DNA from: PSRJ01 sp963825305
GTDB lineage: Bacteria; Acidobacteriota; Terriglobia; Bryobacterales; Bryobacteraceae
Reading direction: 5' to 3'
Assembly (NCBI GenBank): GCA_963825305.1
Contig: CAWGTA010000015.1
Location: 34,148-98,147 of the forward strand
DNA length: 64,000 nucleotides
The notes under the pieces were generated by a model that worked only from the letters and a program-made list of their open reading frames with translations, ran no database searches and was not told the DNA's origin. This document shows positions 9,020 through 18,141 of this stretch, in pieces. The position numbers and the translations under genes were made by a program. The stretch's first letter is position 1; the number at the start of each line of letters is the position of its first letter.

Positions 9020-9931
9020 ATGTGTGGCGATATGCCTGAAACTGTAAAGGGTGTGGAAGAGGCCGTGATTCTGAAACCAACCGGGTTCCCCACCGAGCAG
9101 GAATTCGATACGGACACCGTCACCATACCGGTCAAGCTGACCAACTTGCCTCCCTTTCACTCGATTGCCAACCAGGTGCTGGCGATGTCCGCGGATCCAG
9201 GCATCGATTTGCAACGACTGGCGAAGGTGATGCTGGGCGACCCGGCGTTTGCCGCCGAGGTTCTGTTCCTGGCGAACTCGTCCTTGTTCGGCTTCGCCTC
9301 GAAGATGCAGGTATTGCGCCATGCCGTGGCGGTCCTGGGCATTGAGCGGATTAAGGCTCTGGCCATCACGGTGGCGATGCGGGCTTTTCTGGGGAACGGC
9401 GGTCCTCTGATCCACCAGTGCTGGCGCCATAGCGCGGCGTGCGCGATTATCGCCGAAGAGATCTCGCCCATTTTCGATTTTTCGGGCGATCGCGCCTACA
9501 CCATGGGGCTCATGCACGATGTCGGCCGGCTGGGGCTGCTGAAGTCCTACGCCAAGGACATCAGTCCCGTGATTAGCGGAGAGTATAAGGATATGGACGA
9601 GATACTCGAAGCCGAGCGCGCGGCGGTCAACGTCGATCATGCGCTGGCGGGCGCATGGCTGGTAAAGAAGTGGGAATTTCCAGTGGAATTCGCGGAGACC
9701 TGCGCGCGTCACCACGAGCCGTGCGGCCCCAGCGACTCACCGCTTATGAAAGTGGTAAAGATTTCCTGCCGCCTGGCGGATGCCCTGGGTTGTGCGGCGG
9801 TCCGGCGCCACTCTCCGCCCACCTATACGGATATCGTCGAGTCGCTGCCTACCCACCTGAACCGGCAGTTTCCCATGGAGGGCGAACTGCGGATGAATGT
9901 GGAGCGGCGATTGAAGTCGTTCGAAGGGTGA
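9020..9931 (+). CDS. HDOD domain protein
   Basis: 303 residues. The HDOD domain occupies about residues 40-240: LPPFHSIANQVLAMSADPG, then ADVMLGDPAF-type helix (KVMLGDPAFAAEVLFLANSS), SKMQVLRHAVAVLGIERIKAL, CWRHSAACAIIAEEI, YTMGLMHDVGRLGLL and ARHHEPCG. HDOD domains are HD-related but usually lack full phosphohydrolase metal sites; here an HD pair (MHDVGR) and HH (ARHHE) remain, so some metal binding is possible. Such proteins act in signalling, often with GGDEF/EAL partners, none of which is adjacent. The start ATG at 9020 follows the cytochrome gene by 36 bases, so the two may be co-transcribed. Confidence 0.85.
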   Translation: MCGDMPETVKGVEEAVILKPTGFPTEQEFDTDTVTIPVKLTNLPPFHSIANQVLAMSADPGIDLQRLAKVMLGDPAFAAEVLFLANSSLFGFASKMQVLRHAVAVLGIERIKALAITVAMRAFLGNGGPLIHQCWRHSAACAIIAEEISPIFDFSGDRAYTMGLMHDVGRLGLLKSYAKDISPVISGEYKDMDEILEAERAAVNVDHALAGAWLVKKWEFPVEFAETCARHHEPCGPSDSPLMKVVKISCRLADALGCAAVRRHSPPTYTDIVESLPTHLNRQFPMEGELRMNVERRLKSFEG

Positions 9932-10020
9932 ACGAGTGGCAGCTTCCAGCAGGCTGCTGCAAGAGCCCAATCGGCTTCCGCTCCCTAACTGTTTGCGTAG
10001 GTGGGGCTGTTCGGGATTCT

Positions 10021-11043
10021 ATGCACCTCTATTTTGTGGGACTCGACCTGCACAAGCAGTGATCGCCTACTGTGTCAAAACCGGGTGAGGCGAAATCGTA
10101 ATGGAAGGCAAGATTCCAGCCACTCGCGCGGCGCTGAATGAGTGGGTGAGGACGCTGCCAGGGCCGTGGCACGGGGGTATGGAAGCCACCATGTTCAGCC
10201 ACTGGATTTACCACCACCTGAAACCGCACGCCCAGCGGTTAGAGATGGGCCATCCGGCCCGCATGAAGGCCATCAGCTCGGGGAAAAAGAAGAGCGACAA
10301 GATCGATGCGCCGCACCATCGCCGACCTGCTCCGCTGCGATCTGTTTCCGTCCTGTTTTGTGATCGCACCGGAGTTGGGCGCCTTGCGGCAGCAGATGCG
10401 GTTCCGCCGCCTGGTGGTGGAAGAAACCGTGATGTTCAAGAACAAGACCGCGGGGTTGCTGATGGGCGCCGGCGTAGAATACCAACAGCGGCGGCTGCAC
10501 GGGAAGCGATATTTTAAGGAACTGGTGCAGGACGATGAGTGGATCGGCGATCAGATGCGGCCATTGTTAGCCTTCAATCGGGAGCAGATCGAAACCCTGC
10601 AAGGCATGGAGCAGCGCTTGATCCGGATGCTGGAGCGACATCCACAATTACAATCGCGTGTGGCGGCGCTCGAAGCCATCGACGGAGTGGTGCCGGTGAC
10701 GGCTCTAACCTTGGGCGCTGGCAACGGGGACGCCGCAGCCCTTTGCCTCTATCAAGGCTGCGGTGAGCTACTGCGGACTGAGTAGCGCCTTGCGCGAGAG
10801 TGCGGGACAGCAAAAACGCGGCCCTATCCAAGCAACGCAACCGGCATCTACAGAGCGTGTTGATCGAAGCGGCCAAGATGGCCCCCGTGGTGAATGCGGA
10901 TCTCCAACAGATCCACCACCAGGCCACGGAGAAGGGCGGCCACCGCAATCGGGCCACGCTGGCCGTGGCGCAAGCTGGTGACATACTTACTGGCCGCCGA
11001 AGCGGAGGCGGGCTCTTGTGGCGACCAAAGAAGTGTCGTTTAA
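10021..11043 (+). mobile_element. IS110-family transposase gene, multiply frameshifted
   Basis: Joined across frames the protein reads FVGLDLHKQ(T)IAYCVK, GGMEATMFSHWIYHHL, ARMKAISSGKKKSDKIDART, a long helical middle (ALRQQMRFRRLVVEET), then IDGVVPVTALTLG, IKAAVSYCGLSSALRES, RGPISKQRNRHLQSVLIEAA and a C-terminal helix ending RKLVTYLLAAEAEAG. This is the DEDD (RuvC-like) N-terminus plus transposase_20 C-terminus of IS110 elements, about 340 residues. At least six single-base indels break it (near 10062, 10083, 10311, 10750, 10828, 10972). Its 3' end abuts a truncated metallo-beta-lactamase remnant. IS110 elements lack terminal inverted repeats, so exact ends are not called; the ~90 bases upstream could hold the bridge-RNA region. 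Confidence 0.8.
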
Positions 11044-11059
11044 CGGCGAGGGAATTTAA

Positions 11060-11358
11060 CTGTTTCATCAGCCCGCCGCGCACACTGACGGAGACAGCCT
11101 CGTCTTCTTCCGCCGCTCAGATGTTATCGTCACTGGCGATATCTTTGTCACTACGAGCTATCCGGTGATCGATGTCAATAAGAGCGGCAGCATCAATGGC
11201 GTGATTGCGGGATTGAACCATATCATTGAAATCACCATCCCGAAAGACTGGCAGGAAGGCAGGACGATGGTGATGCCCGGACGCGGGCGAATTGCTGACG
11301 AGGCAGACGTGGTGGAATATCGGGACATGGTGACGATCATCCGCGATCGCGTCCCGCT
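11060..11358 (+). pseudogene. 3' remnant of a metallo-beta-lactamase-fold hydrolase
   Basis: The open segment begins right after the IS110 gene and reads DGDSLVFFRRSDVIVTGDIF, then SYPVIDVNKSGSINGVIAGLNHI, MVMPGRGRIADEADVVEYRDM and VTIIRDR. This is the C-terminal third of an acidobacterial metallo-beta-lactamase-fold protein (the GD and PGRG..DEAD..EY segments). The HxHxDH part is missing and the sequence runs without a stop into the next remnant. The position suggests loss of the 5' half with IS110 insertion. No start codon or ribosome site belongs to it. Confidence 0.65.
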
Positions 11359-11925
11359 CAACGCCGGAGGAAAGAAAGTCGCGGACACTTGGGACCCGGC
11401 AAAAGCGGCGAGCGACGGCTGCAAAGCCTATGGCGCGGCGGCCATCATGCGCGTGCCAGGACGGCTGCGCATCGCGTGGGAAACGAGACCACGCTTAGAA
11501 TTGACACCGATGCCGGTCTACAGTCACGGCGCCTGCACTTCGACAAATCGGCGGAACCGCAGGCGGAAAGACGCTGGCAGGGGCAGTCCTCGGCCGAGTG
11601 GGAACGCATCCCTCTGCCCGGCGGCCTGGGCGTCAGCCTGCAACAAGCACCGCCGCGCGTCTGGGCCTTGAAGGTGACCACGACGAATTTGCGAGCGGGA
11701 TACTTCCGCTCCAACGGCGCGCCTTATAGCGAGAACGCGGTGGTCACCGAGTATTTCGATCGCTTATCGGCGTATGGCGCCGAATGGCTGACGGTGTTCA
11801 CCGTCGTCGAGGATTCACGTTTCCTGGACCAGCCATTCATCACCAGCACTCACTTCAAACGGAAGTCTGACGGATCGAAATGGATGCCAACGCCATGCGA
11901 GGTGGGGTCGCCCAAGAGTAACTAG
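11359..11925 (+). pseudogene. Truncated hypothetical protein fused to the upstream remnant; one frameshift
   Basis: The sequence continues in frame from the metallo-beta-lactamase remnant (GGKKVADTWDPAKAASDGCK, then YGAAAIMRVPGRLRIAWE), changes frame near 11483 by loss of one base, and continues TTLRIDTDAGLQSRRLHF, VWALKVTTTNLRAGYFRSNG, PYSENAVVTEYFDR, TVVEDSRFLDQPFITSTHF to the stop at 11925. It looks like a secreted acidobacterial family of unknown function, usually with its own signal peptide, which is absent here. So two gene pieces have been joined by a deletion whose junction lies roughly at 11355-11385. After it, 11933-11960 holds a 17-base tandem duplication (GCAACAAACGCGGGCAT twice). 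Confidence 0.55.
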
Positions 11926-12054
11926 CAACAAACGCGGGCATGAGCAACAAACGCGGGCATGAGTGCCGGCGCGGCGCGCTGAGAGCATGCGCCACTGAGT
12001 TTGACACTGGCTGGCCCTGACGATAGACTGAGCAGAACTCTCACCGGAGGCATT

Positions 12055-12831
12055 GTGCGCCATTCGATCCTGCTGGCTTCTACTTTGGGCGGCCTGCTTT
12101 GCACCCTATCTACGCCTGTTCCGGCACAGTGGCTGAACTATCCGACCAAGGGAACTCCTCGCACGGCCGATGGTAAGCCCAACGTCACTGCGCCCACTCC
12201 GCGAAGGCCCGATGGCAAACCGGATCTGACGGGCGTGTGGATGGGAGTTACCAAGTACATGATCAACATCGCCGCGGATCTGAAATCGGAGGACATACCC
12301 TTCCAGCCCTGGGCGGCAACGGAATACAAGCGGCGCCGGGACACCGAGAGCAAGGACGATCCCAGCGCGCTGTGCCTGCCGCTGAGCATAGTACAGAAAC
12401 AAACCATCACCTCGCCGTTCAAGCTGGTCGATGTTCCGTCCAAAGAAGAGATCATCATGCTGTATGAAGGCGCTCGCCACCGCGAGATTTTCCTCGATGG
12501 CCGCCCCCTTCCCAAGGACCCGGAGCCCACTTGGTCCGGTTATTCCGTGGGCCGGTGGGACGGCGATGATCTGGTGGTGGAGTCCGCCGGTTTTAACGGG
12601 AAGGCGTGGCTCGATATCAATGGCCACCCAACTACGGAAGCCTTGCACCTAACCGAGCGCTACCATCGGAGCGACTTCGGCCATATGTCGCTCGAGATCA
12701 CCATCGATGACCCGAAGGCGTACACCCGGTCGTGGATGGTTAAGGAGTCGCCGCGGCTACTCCCCGATACGGAGCTGCTCGAAGCGGTTTGCGAAAATAA
12801 TCAAGACCCGGCGCACATGGTCGGCAAGTAA
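12055..12831 (+). CDS. Secreted protein of unknown function
   Basis: 258 residues. The GTG at 12055 was chosen: it follows CCGGAGG by four bases and opens a signal peptide (VRHSILLASTLGGLLCTLSTPVPAQ). The mature part has the phrases RTADGKPNVTAPTPRRPDGKPDLTGVW-type opening found in many Acidobacteria secreted proteins, then LPLSIVQKQTITSPFKLVDVPSKEEIIMLYEG, REIFLDGRPLPKDPEPTWSG, SVGRWDGDDLVVESAGFN and TERYHRSDFGHM. The same pattern occurs in a large uncharacterised acidobacterial family usually found next to DUF6152-type genes, which is the case here: the DUF6152/metallo-beta-lactamase fusion starts 15 bases downstream, so they are probably one operon. No catalytic motif recognised. Confidence 0.7.
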   Translation: MRHSILLASTLGGLLCTLSTPVPAQWLNYPTKGTPRTADGKPNVTAPTPRRPDGKPDLTGVWMGVTKYMINIAADLKSEDIPFQPWAATEYKRRRDTESKDDPSALCLPLSIVQKQTITSPFKLVDVPSKEEIIMLYEGARHREIFLDGRPLPKDPEPTWSGYSVGRWDGDDLVVESAGFNGKAWLDINGHPTTEALHLTERYHRSDFGHMSLEITIDDPKAYTRSWMVKESPRLLPDTELLEAVCENNQDPAHMVGK

Positions 12832-12846
12832 GGTGGAGGATATTGA

Positions 12847-14082
12847 ATGAGAACGAACCTGGCTGTTTCGACCGCGGCTCTCGTGTTGATAGGCGCTGCG
12901 CGATTATTAGCACACCACTCCTTCTCGGCCGAATTCGACGCGTCGAAGCGAGTCACACTCAAAGGCATCGTCACGAAAATCGACTGGCGAAACCCGCACA
13001 TTTACGTTTATCTGAATGTGAAAGACGCCAACGGCACGGTGACGGAATGGGCCTGCGAAGGCGGTCCTCCGAATGTTTTGCTAAGACAGGGCTGGAACCG
13101 CACTTCCGTCAAAGAAGGTGACGAAGTCACGATTGAAGGCGCCGTGGCGAAAGATAGTTCCAACCGGATCAATTCGCGGACGGTAATTCTAAGTGACGGC
13201 CGCAAAGTGTTCGCCGGTTCATCCGAGGACGACAGGTCAGGCGCCACTCTTCTCGCCCAGGGTGGGCCTGCGGGCAGCGGACGCGGAGGGCGAGGACCCG
13301 TGGCGGGACAGACGGTGGAAAAAATCCGCCAATTGAAGCCCAATCTCTACATGATCACGGGAGGTGGCGCGAATACCCTGATCCGTGTCACCACCGAGGG
13401 GCTCATCGTTGTGGATACCAAGAATCCCGGCGACGTGAACTACGACCGTGTCATGGAAGAGATCAAGTCCGTTTCCAATCTGCCGGTGAAGTACGTGCTC
13501 AATACTCATCACCATCCGGATCACGTCGGCAACAATCAGAAGTTCATCGACGCGGGCGCGCAGGTGATTGCGCTCGATGCCCTGAAAACGCGCATGGCGA
13601 GCGATCCGCGAACGAAGGATATTCCCGGGCTGCCGACGCAGACTTTCGCTAAAGATTATGTCCTGAAGTTCGGCGGGGCCGTGGTGGAGGCCCATTTCTA
13701 CGGGCGCGGGCACACGGGCGACGATACGATGGTGTACTTCCCCGATCTGAAAGTGGTCATGGTCAGCGACCAGATTACGGACAATAACCCCATCGTTGAT
13801 TTTGCCAACGGAGGCAGCGCGGTCGAGTGGACACAAATACTCGATGGCGTTCTGAAGCTGGATTTCGACATGGCGATTCCGGGCCGTGGCGAGCCTAAGA
13901 GCAGGGCCGAAGTGGAAGCATTCCGGACAAAGTTCGCTACCGTCATCAGCCGTGCGTCCGAAGCGATTAAGGCCGGCGCCACCCGCGATCAACTCGCCTC
14001 GCAAGTGAAAACCGACGATCTTGGGTGGCAGTTCAATGCAGTCTTCTTCGGCTCGCTCTATGACGAACTCGCCAGGAAGTGA
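12847..14082 (+). CDS. Secreted DUF6152-like / metallo-beta-lactamase fusion protein
   Basis: 411 residues, signal peptide about 1-22. Residues 23-130 are a DUF6152-type beta domain (AHHSFSAEFDASKRVTLKG, DWRNPHIYVYLNV, WACEGGPPNVLLRQGW, GDEVTIEG). A glycine-rich linker (GGPAGSGRGGRGPVAG) leads into a metallo-beta-lactamase fold from about 155: the zinc motif HHHPDH (His221-His226), then AHFYGRGHTGDDTMVYFPD and VMVSDQITDN. This gives a complete first His-rich site and later ligands, so a zinc hydrolase is likely; it is not close enough to known B3 enzymes to call antibiotic resistance. The two domains are normally separate proteins. It follows the preceding secreted gene by 15 bases with a GGAGGATATTG ribosome site. 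Confidence 0.8.
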   Translation: MRTNLAVSTAALVLIGAARLLAHHSFSAEFDASKRVTLKGIVTKIDWRNPHIYVYLNVKDANGTVTEWACEGGPPNVLLRQGWNRTSVKEGDEVTIEGAVAKDSSNRINSRTVILSDGRKVFAGSSEDDRSGATLLAQGGPAGSGRGGRGPVAGQTVEKIRQLKPNLYMITGGGANTLIRVTTEGLIVVDTKNPGDVNYDRVMEEIKSVSNLPVKYVLNTHHHPDHVGNNQKFIDAGAQVIALDALKTRMASDPRTKDIPGLPTQTFAKDYVLKFGGAVVEAHFYGRGHTGDDTMVYFPDLKVVMVSDQITDNNPIVDFANGGSAVEWTQILDGVLKLDFDMAIPGRGEPKSRAEVEAFRTKFATVISRASEAIKAGATRDQLASQVKTDDLGWQFNAVFFGSLYDELARK

Positions 14083-14214
14083 GGTTGGCTGACGAAGGGC
14101 GGAAGTGCCACTTACTGGATCGACGGCGAGGTTCCCGGGTTCAATTTGTTTGCGGCGAATTTTCCGCGCGCTCGCCCTTCCTGCACTCTCGTAGGATGCG
14201 GATAATCTGAAATT

Positions 14215-14663
14215 CTCGACGTCACGCTGCCATGGCAAGGTGGCGGGCGCATGATCCAGGGCGTCACGTTTGAAAAGACGGTTTACAGTCCGCCGCCGCA
14301 CGCTTTGAGGCGGGCACGGGCAACATCGCCGACGCTGTGGGGGCTGGGAGCGGCGATTGAATTATCTGGACCGAGTCGGGATGGCGAATATCACGCGGCA
14401 CGAGTCCGAGCTTCTGATCTACGGAAGCGAGGCGCTGCAGCGTGTACCCGGGCGGTGTGCGCACGGAGGAAATCGGCGATCTTTTCAACCGCGAAGGCAT
14501 CGCGGTCCGAGCCGGAAATCATTGCGCGCAACCCATACATCGGCGCTTCAGCCTTGAGGCCACGGATCGCGCGTCGCTTGCGCTCTACAATACTCGCGAA
14601 GACATCGACGCGCTCGTCGCGGCATTGCTACGTATCCAGATTGGGCGTGTCCACCGCGTCTGA
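14215..14663 (+). pseudogene. sufS: sufS cysteine desulfurase, 5'-truncated and internally deleted
   Basis: Across frames the DNA encodes the C-terminal part of a SufS-type cysteine desulfurase: LPWQGGGRMIQGVTFEKT, TGNIADAVGLGAAI, YLDRVGMANITRHESELL, then directly GGVRTEEIGDLFNREGIAV, RAGNHCAQPIHRRF and ASLALYNTREDIDALVAALL. The PLP-lysine half (first ~230 residues) is missing and about 25 residues between the two halves of the small domain are gone; there are also frame changes near 14310 and 14440. The active-site cysteine loop (RAGNHCAQP) remains. Loss of whole segments shows true decay rather than sequencing error. No other suf genes are nearby. Confidence 0.75.
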
Positions 14664-14681
14664 CGCGCGTTCGTAACTGCC

Positions 14682-15081
14682 TCAGATCTGATAGTCCACC
14701 ACAGAGCCCTCGCGCGACTTCTTCGGAATCACTTTCACGTTCGTCGCTTCCAAGACAAACAGTGAATCTTCTGGAACAGGCCTGCCTCGAGGCGGGCGGC
14801 GCGGAGCAGGGACTGCTGGGCCAAGGCGATGCGCTCGACGGCGAAAAACTCCTGGGCATTGATGGGCTGGTAGACGGCGACCAGGTCGGTTTTCAGATGG
14901 GCGACCTCGTCGAGGTCTTCCAAGCGGGCGACGGCGAAGGTAGCAGCGGCGAAACCATGTTTGCGGCGTTCTGCGCGGACTGGGCCTTGCCTTCGGGGGT
15001 ACGGGGCCCGGTGGACTGGGTGGCGTTGGCGCGATTGGCCGCGAGTTGTTTTTCGGAGACAGGTTTGGGGGGACGGGGCAT
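14682..15081 (-). pseudogene. Broken hypothetical gene (QLAANRANA.. family)
   Basis: The minus strand opens at ATG 15081 with MPRPPKPVSEKQLAANRAN, then STGPRTPEGKAQSAQNAA, the hallmark start of a small basic protein family repeated in Acidobacteria and Planctomycetes genomes (the SEKQ.AANRANA..STGP.T.EGK motif). It then changes frame (KHGFAAATFAVARLEDLDE, ERIALAQQSLLRAARLEAGLF) and again near 14760 (FVLEATNVKVIPKKSREGSV) before a stop at 14682. At least two single-base lesions are needed to join it. Typical members are about 150-250 residues; this one would be about 130. Their function is unknown and they are often found near mobile DNA. Confidence 0.55.
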
Positions 15082-15314
15082 GTTGGATTCCGGCCAAAGG
15101 TATAGCACGGAGGATTGTCGGGGAAGTGGCGTTCCGGTGTGGGCGTTGGTGGAGCGCGAGGGCATAAGTGCGGGACAGGGGCGACCGGCTCATGTGGTTC
15201 CCGGCGACGCACTGCATCATGCCCGGGTGGCCCAATTTGGTCGAGCGGGACGGATGAATCCTTCGTGCTCGCGGACTCGGCCGCCGGGCAGTCTACCAGA
15301 TCGCATCTCAACCC

Positions 15315-17030
15315 TCAGAGGGTCTTTAGATACTCCAGTAGTGACGCCTTCTGATCCTCGGTCAGATTGGTGCCATACTTATCGCCGGCATGTCCGATGT
15401 TACTATTCCCCGGTTGTGAGGTGTCGAAGGTCCAGCCGTTTCCAGCGGTCGAGTAACCGAGCTTCGCCGGATCGTATTCATGATTTCCCACAATGAATTT
15501 TGCGGGGCGCTGGGCGGAGTGCAGCAGGTCCCAAAGTGTCGGTACCGACCCATTGTGCAAGTACGGCGCTGTTGCCCAAACGCCCGTCAAAGGCCGCGCC
15601 AGGTACTGACCGGTCGCGCGCCAGATCACCGGGTTGGCATCCATGGTCGCCTGATCAGCCGCGGAGATTCCGTCGTCCGAGAAAGCGCGAGCCTTGAGGC
15701 GGTCAAGTGTCGGCTTGATCGCGGTGGGGAACGCCACGCCTCCGGCGACCGGTTGGCCGAAGCTGTTGGCCCGTTGGGGATCCGTGCCAACGTCGGTTAG
15801 CGCATAGAGGCGGTTCTGATGACAGTCCCGGCATGTAGTGTTGAAGATATTCTCACCGGCCTTCGCCTTCGCTTCGTCGATTGGTCCGAGTATATCGGCG
15901 GGCCATTTCGGAGCCTTGAGCTTATGGGTCAGCACTTCGAGCCGGTGCAGGTTCGCGATTCGCAGCGTGGATTCATAGGTTGTTGGATCGTACACCGCGC
16001 CCAGCCCCAGGGCCTGTCCGATGTTGCGTTCGAGAATGGAATTCGTGTTGCCGTCGTAATGGATCCAGACAGTGTCCGTGCCAGAGCGCTGTTGCGTTGT
16101 GTCGGGAACGTCCCAGATGAACGGAAAGCTGACTGGCGACTGCATCCGCAGGTGGTCTTTCGGAAACAGAAGATTGCGGGCTGCGCCGAAGGCATCGATA
16201 CGGCCTGGCCCCGGCTCGGTACCGTCCACTAACAGTTTGCCATTCTTTAGGTGGGCGAGCTTGGCTTTCAGTAGCGCGATGTCGCGGTGTAGACGCGCGG
16301 TGAAGTTCTGGCCCTGTAGAGCCGCGGAGGAACTGGCGGTGTCCGCGGCCTGCGAAGAGACGCTGTGGAAGTTCTGATCCGCCGCAGCGACCTCTTGGAC
16401 TTCACCCGCAGTTTTGGCGGCAGGATCGGAAGCGTAATCGGCAGCACCCTGGTCTGGCGGTGTGTCACTTGCGTGTAGAGAGCGGTCGATGGCAATCACC
16501 AGCTTGACCGCCTTCGCTGGATCGCGCAACGCGGCATCGACGGAATCCTTGAGTTCCACCTGATAGCTCTGGAGATCGATGAGCGAAGGTGCACCATCGA
16601 TCCGCAGGATTTTCCCACGATAGCTCACCTCGCCAACATGGCAGGTGGCACAGTTGAACCCGACCATTTCGAGGCCGGTCTGGCTCTTGTCGCGCGAGTG
16701 GACCGTTGTGAGACCAACGGACAACCCATGCGGATTGGTAGGGCTAGCGGCATCGGAGAGGAAGCCGAAGCGCTCCATATTCTCCAGAAACGGCTTACCG
16801 GTCTTCACGCTCACAACGTTGGCCAGCAGGGCGTACGGTATCAGCTCGCTACCCTCGGCGAGATGGTAGTATTCGGCGCGCTCGTCCACAGACCATCCAC
16901 TGTCGCTCCAAACCGCGGCTCCGGTGGAAGCGGAAGACGACGGTTGGGGAGCCGATGGCTGGTGCGCACATCCCGCCAGAATCAATGATCCGGTCATCGA
17001 AGTTATGATCGAAACAAGGCTCGTTTGCAC
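15315..17030 (-). CDS. Di-haem cytochrome c lipoprotein, RoxA/cytochrome c peroxidase-like
   Basis: 571 residues. The N-terminus ends in a lipobox (LILAGC, Cys21), so it is a lipoprotein. Two haem motifs are present: CATCH (Cys127-His131) and CRDCH (Cys400-His404). The first is preceded by SELIPYALLANVVSVKTGKP and MERFGFLSD and followed by VSYRGKILRIDGAPSLIDLQ; the second is followed by a typical cytochrome end (ATGQYLARPLTGVWATAPYLHNGSVPTLWDLL). This order is that of the RoxA/LatA-type di-haem oxygenases and MauG/CcpA relatives. A variable low-complexity stretch (about 195-240) splits the domains. No MauG substrate or isoprenoid genes are adjacent, so an oxygenase versus a peroxidase role cannot be decided. 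Confidence 0.7.
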   Translation of the reverse strand: MQTSLVSIITSMTGSLILAGCAHQPSAPQPSSSASTGAAVWSDSGWSVDERAEYYHLAEGSELIPYALLANVVSVKTGKPFLENMERFGFLSDAASPTNPHGLSVGLTTVHSRDKSQTGLEMVGFNCATCHVGEVSYRGKILRIDGAPSLIDLQSYQVELKDSVDAALRDPAKAVKLVIAIDRSLHASDTPPDQGAADYASDPAAKTAGEVQEVAAADQNFHSVSSQAADTASSSAALQGQNFTARLHRDIALLKAKLAHLKNGKLLVDGTEPGPGRIDAFGAARNLLFPKDHLRMQSPVSFPFIWDVPDTTQQRSGTDTVWIHYDGNTNSILERNIGQALGLGAVYDPTTYESTLRIANLHRLEVLTHKLKAPKWPADILGPIDEAKAKAGENIFNTTCRDCHQNRLYALTDVGTDPQRANSFGQPVAGGVAFPTAIKPTLDRLKARAFSDDGISAADQATMDANPVIWRATGQYLARPLTGVWATAPYLHNGSVPTLWDLLHSAQRPAKFIVGNHEYDPAKLGYSTAGNGWTFDTSQPGNSNIGHAGDKYGTNLTEDQKASLLEYLKTL

Positions 17031-17255
17031 GGGTCAATTATACGTCGAGCAGGACTGGGCCCCACCTGTTCCAGGCCCGTAATGCTATGCGGCGCGGTGT
17101 CTAATATGACTGATTCCACAGGTATTACGTAAGATTCTGGGGATTACTCCTGTGATGTCCGGTTCACGTCAACCGGGCGTAAAACGCCGAATTTCCGGGC
17201 GAAGAAGCGTCCAGTCTCGACGCGGCACACAGGAGGTGCCTGCGCCACAAACAAA

Positions 17256-18086
17256 TCAGCGGCGGTCCCAGTCCAGGCGCAGGCGGGCATCGCCGTTGGT
17301 GGCTTCCAGCGAAATGCGGTAGACGTCGCCGCGGCCGTCACGCGATAGTGACATGGTGCCCCGGAGCCGGGCGCTATCGTCGGTTGCCACATCGGCTCTG
17401 ATGCCATCGCGATCGAAATCAACCACGGAGCCGCTGAACGTGAGGGGCCGGCCGGTGTCGGTGCGGAAGGAAACCAGAATCCTGCCGCCGCGATCAATAT
17501 CCACGGTTGCGTCGCCAAGGCGCTGCCCGCCATAGCCGCTCAACGTGGAAGTGCCGCGTCCGGGGCCGCCGAAGTGGAAGGTATTGTTCCAAGCCAAGGC
17601 GCCACGCCGGTCGCCGCGATCGTCATGGTCGTCGCGGTCGCGGGGACGGCCGCGGTCCGGCCCAACGTCGCCGGTGCTCGTCCACGAGAGGCGGAAATGG
17701 TAGTGGCCCGCGCCGCCGCTGCTGTCGCGTATGCGGACGATGGCCTGATAATCCGTTTGCCGCGATGGTTCCGATAGCAGGCGCACTTCGCCGCGGCTCT
17801 CGACGTTTTCAAAGCGAAAGCCCGCGACCGACCGGTTGGGAAGCGGTTCGTTGCATTCCGATCCTTCATCACGGCCATCGCGGCCCGAGATCGTGCGGAT
17901 CAAAACCAGATCGCCGCGTACCGTGACGTCAACTTCGCCATCAATCGCCAGGCGGATGTCGCACTGTCCCTTCCCCAAGGGCACGTCGTTGCGGGTCATC
18001 TTACGTGCCCGGAACTGGGTATCCGCCCAGCCGAGCGAAACGGCGCAAAGCGCAAGCCAAAGGGCTCCAAGACATTTGAGTCTCAT
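17256..18086 (-). CDS. Secreted protein of unknown function
   Basis: 276 residues from the ATG at 18086, chosen because it opens a signal peptide (RLKCLGALWLALCAVSLGWAD) and has GGAAGC upstream. The protein is rich in Asp, Arg and Gly: a low-complexity charged stretch RGRPRDRDDHDDRGDRRG lies near residues 148-165 between two beta-rich halves. Repeated strand patterns such as VDVTVRGDLVLIRTISG and GDVYRISLEATNGDARLRLDWDRR suggest a beta-sandwich. No family recognised. It is divergently arranged with metH, with 55 bases between the starts that contain a TAAAAT (18118-18123) serving as a possible metH -10 box. Confidence 0.6.
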   Translation of the reverse strand: MRLKCLGALWLALCAVSLGWADTQFRARKMTRNDVPLGKGQCDIRLAIDGEVDVTVRGDLVLIRTISGRDGRDEGSECNEPLPNRSVAGFRFENVESRGEVRLLSEPSRQTDYQAIVRIRDSSGGAGHYHFRLSWTSTGDVGPDRGRPRDRDDHDDRGDRRGALAWNNTFHFGGPGRGTSTLSGYGGQRLGDATVDIDRGGRILVSFRTDTGRPLTFSGSVVDFDRDGIRADVATDDSARLRGTMSLSRDGRGDVYRISLEATNGDARLRLDWDRR

Positions 18087-18141
18087 TGCTTCCAGGATAG
18101 CGCCTTCCCACCCTTGGTAAAATAGGCCAAGCGCCTCCCTT

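Noticed and set aside
8594..9715. 373-residue open frame antisense to the cytochrome and HDOD genes
   Set aside because: The plus-strand genes have clear haem and HDOD motifs; the antisense frame has none.
17031..18141. Riboswitch (cobalamin or SAM) upstream of metH
   Set aside because: Only 55 bases separate metH from the divergent gene and no conserved box or stem set is seen.
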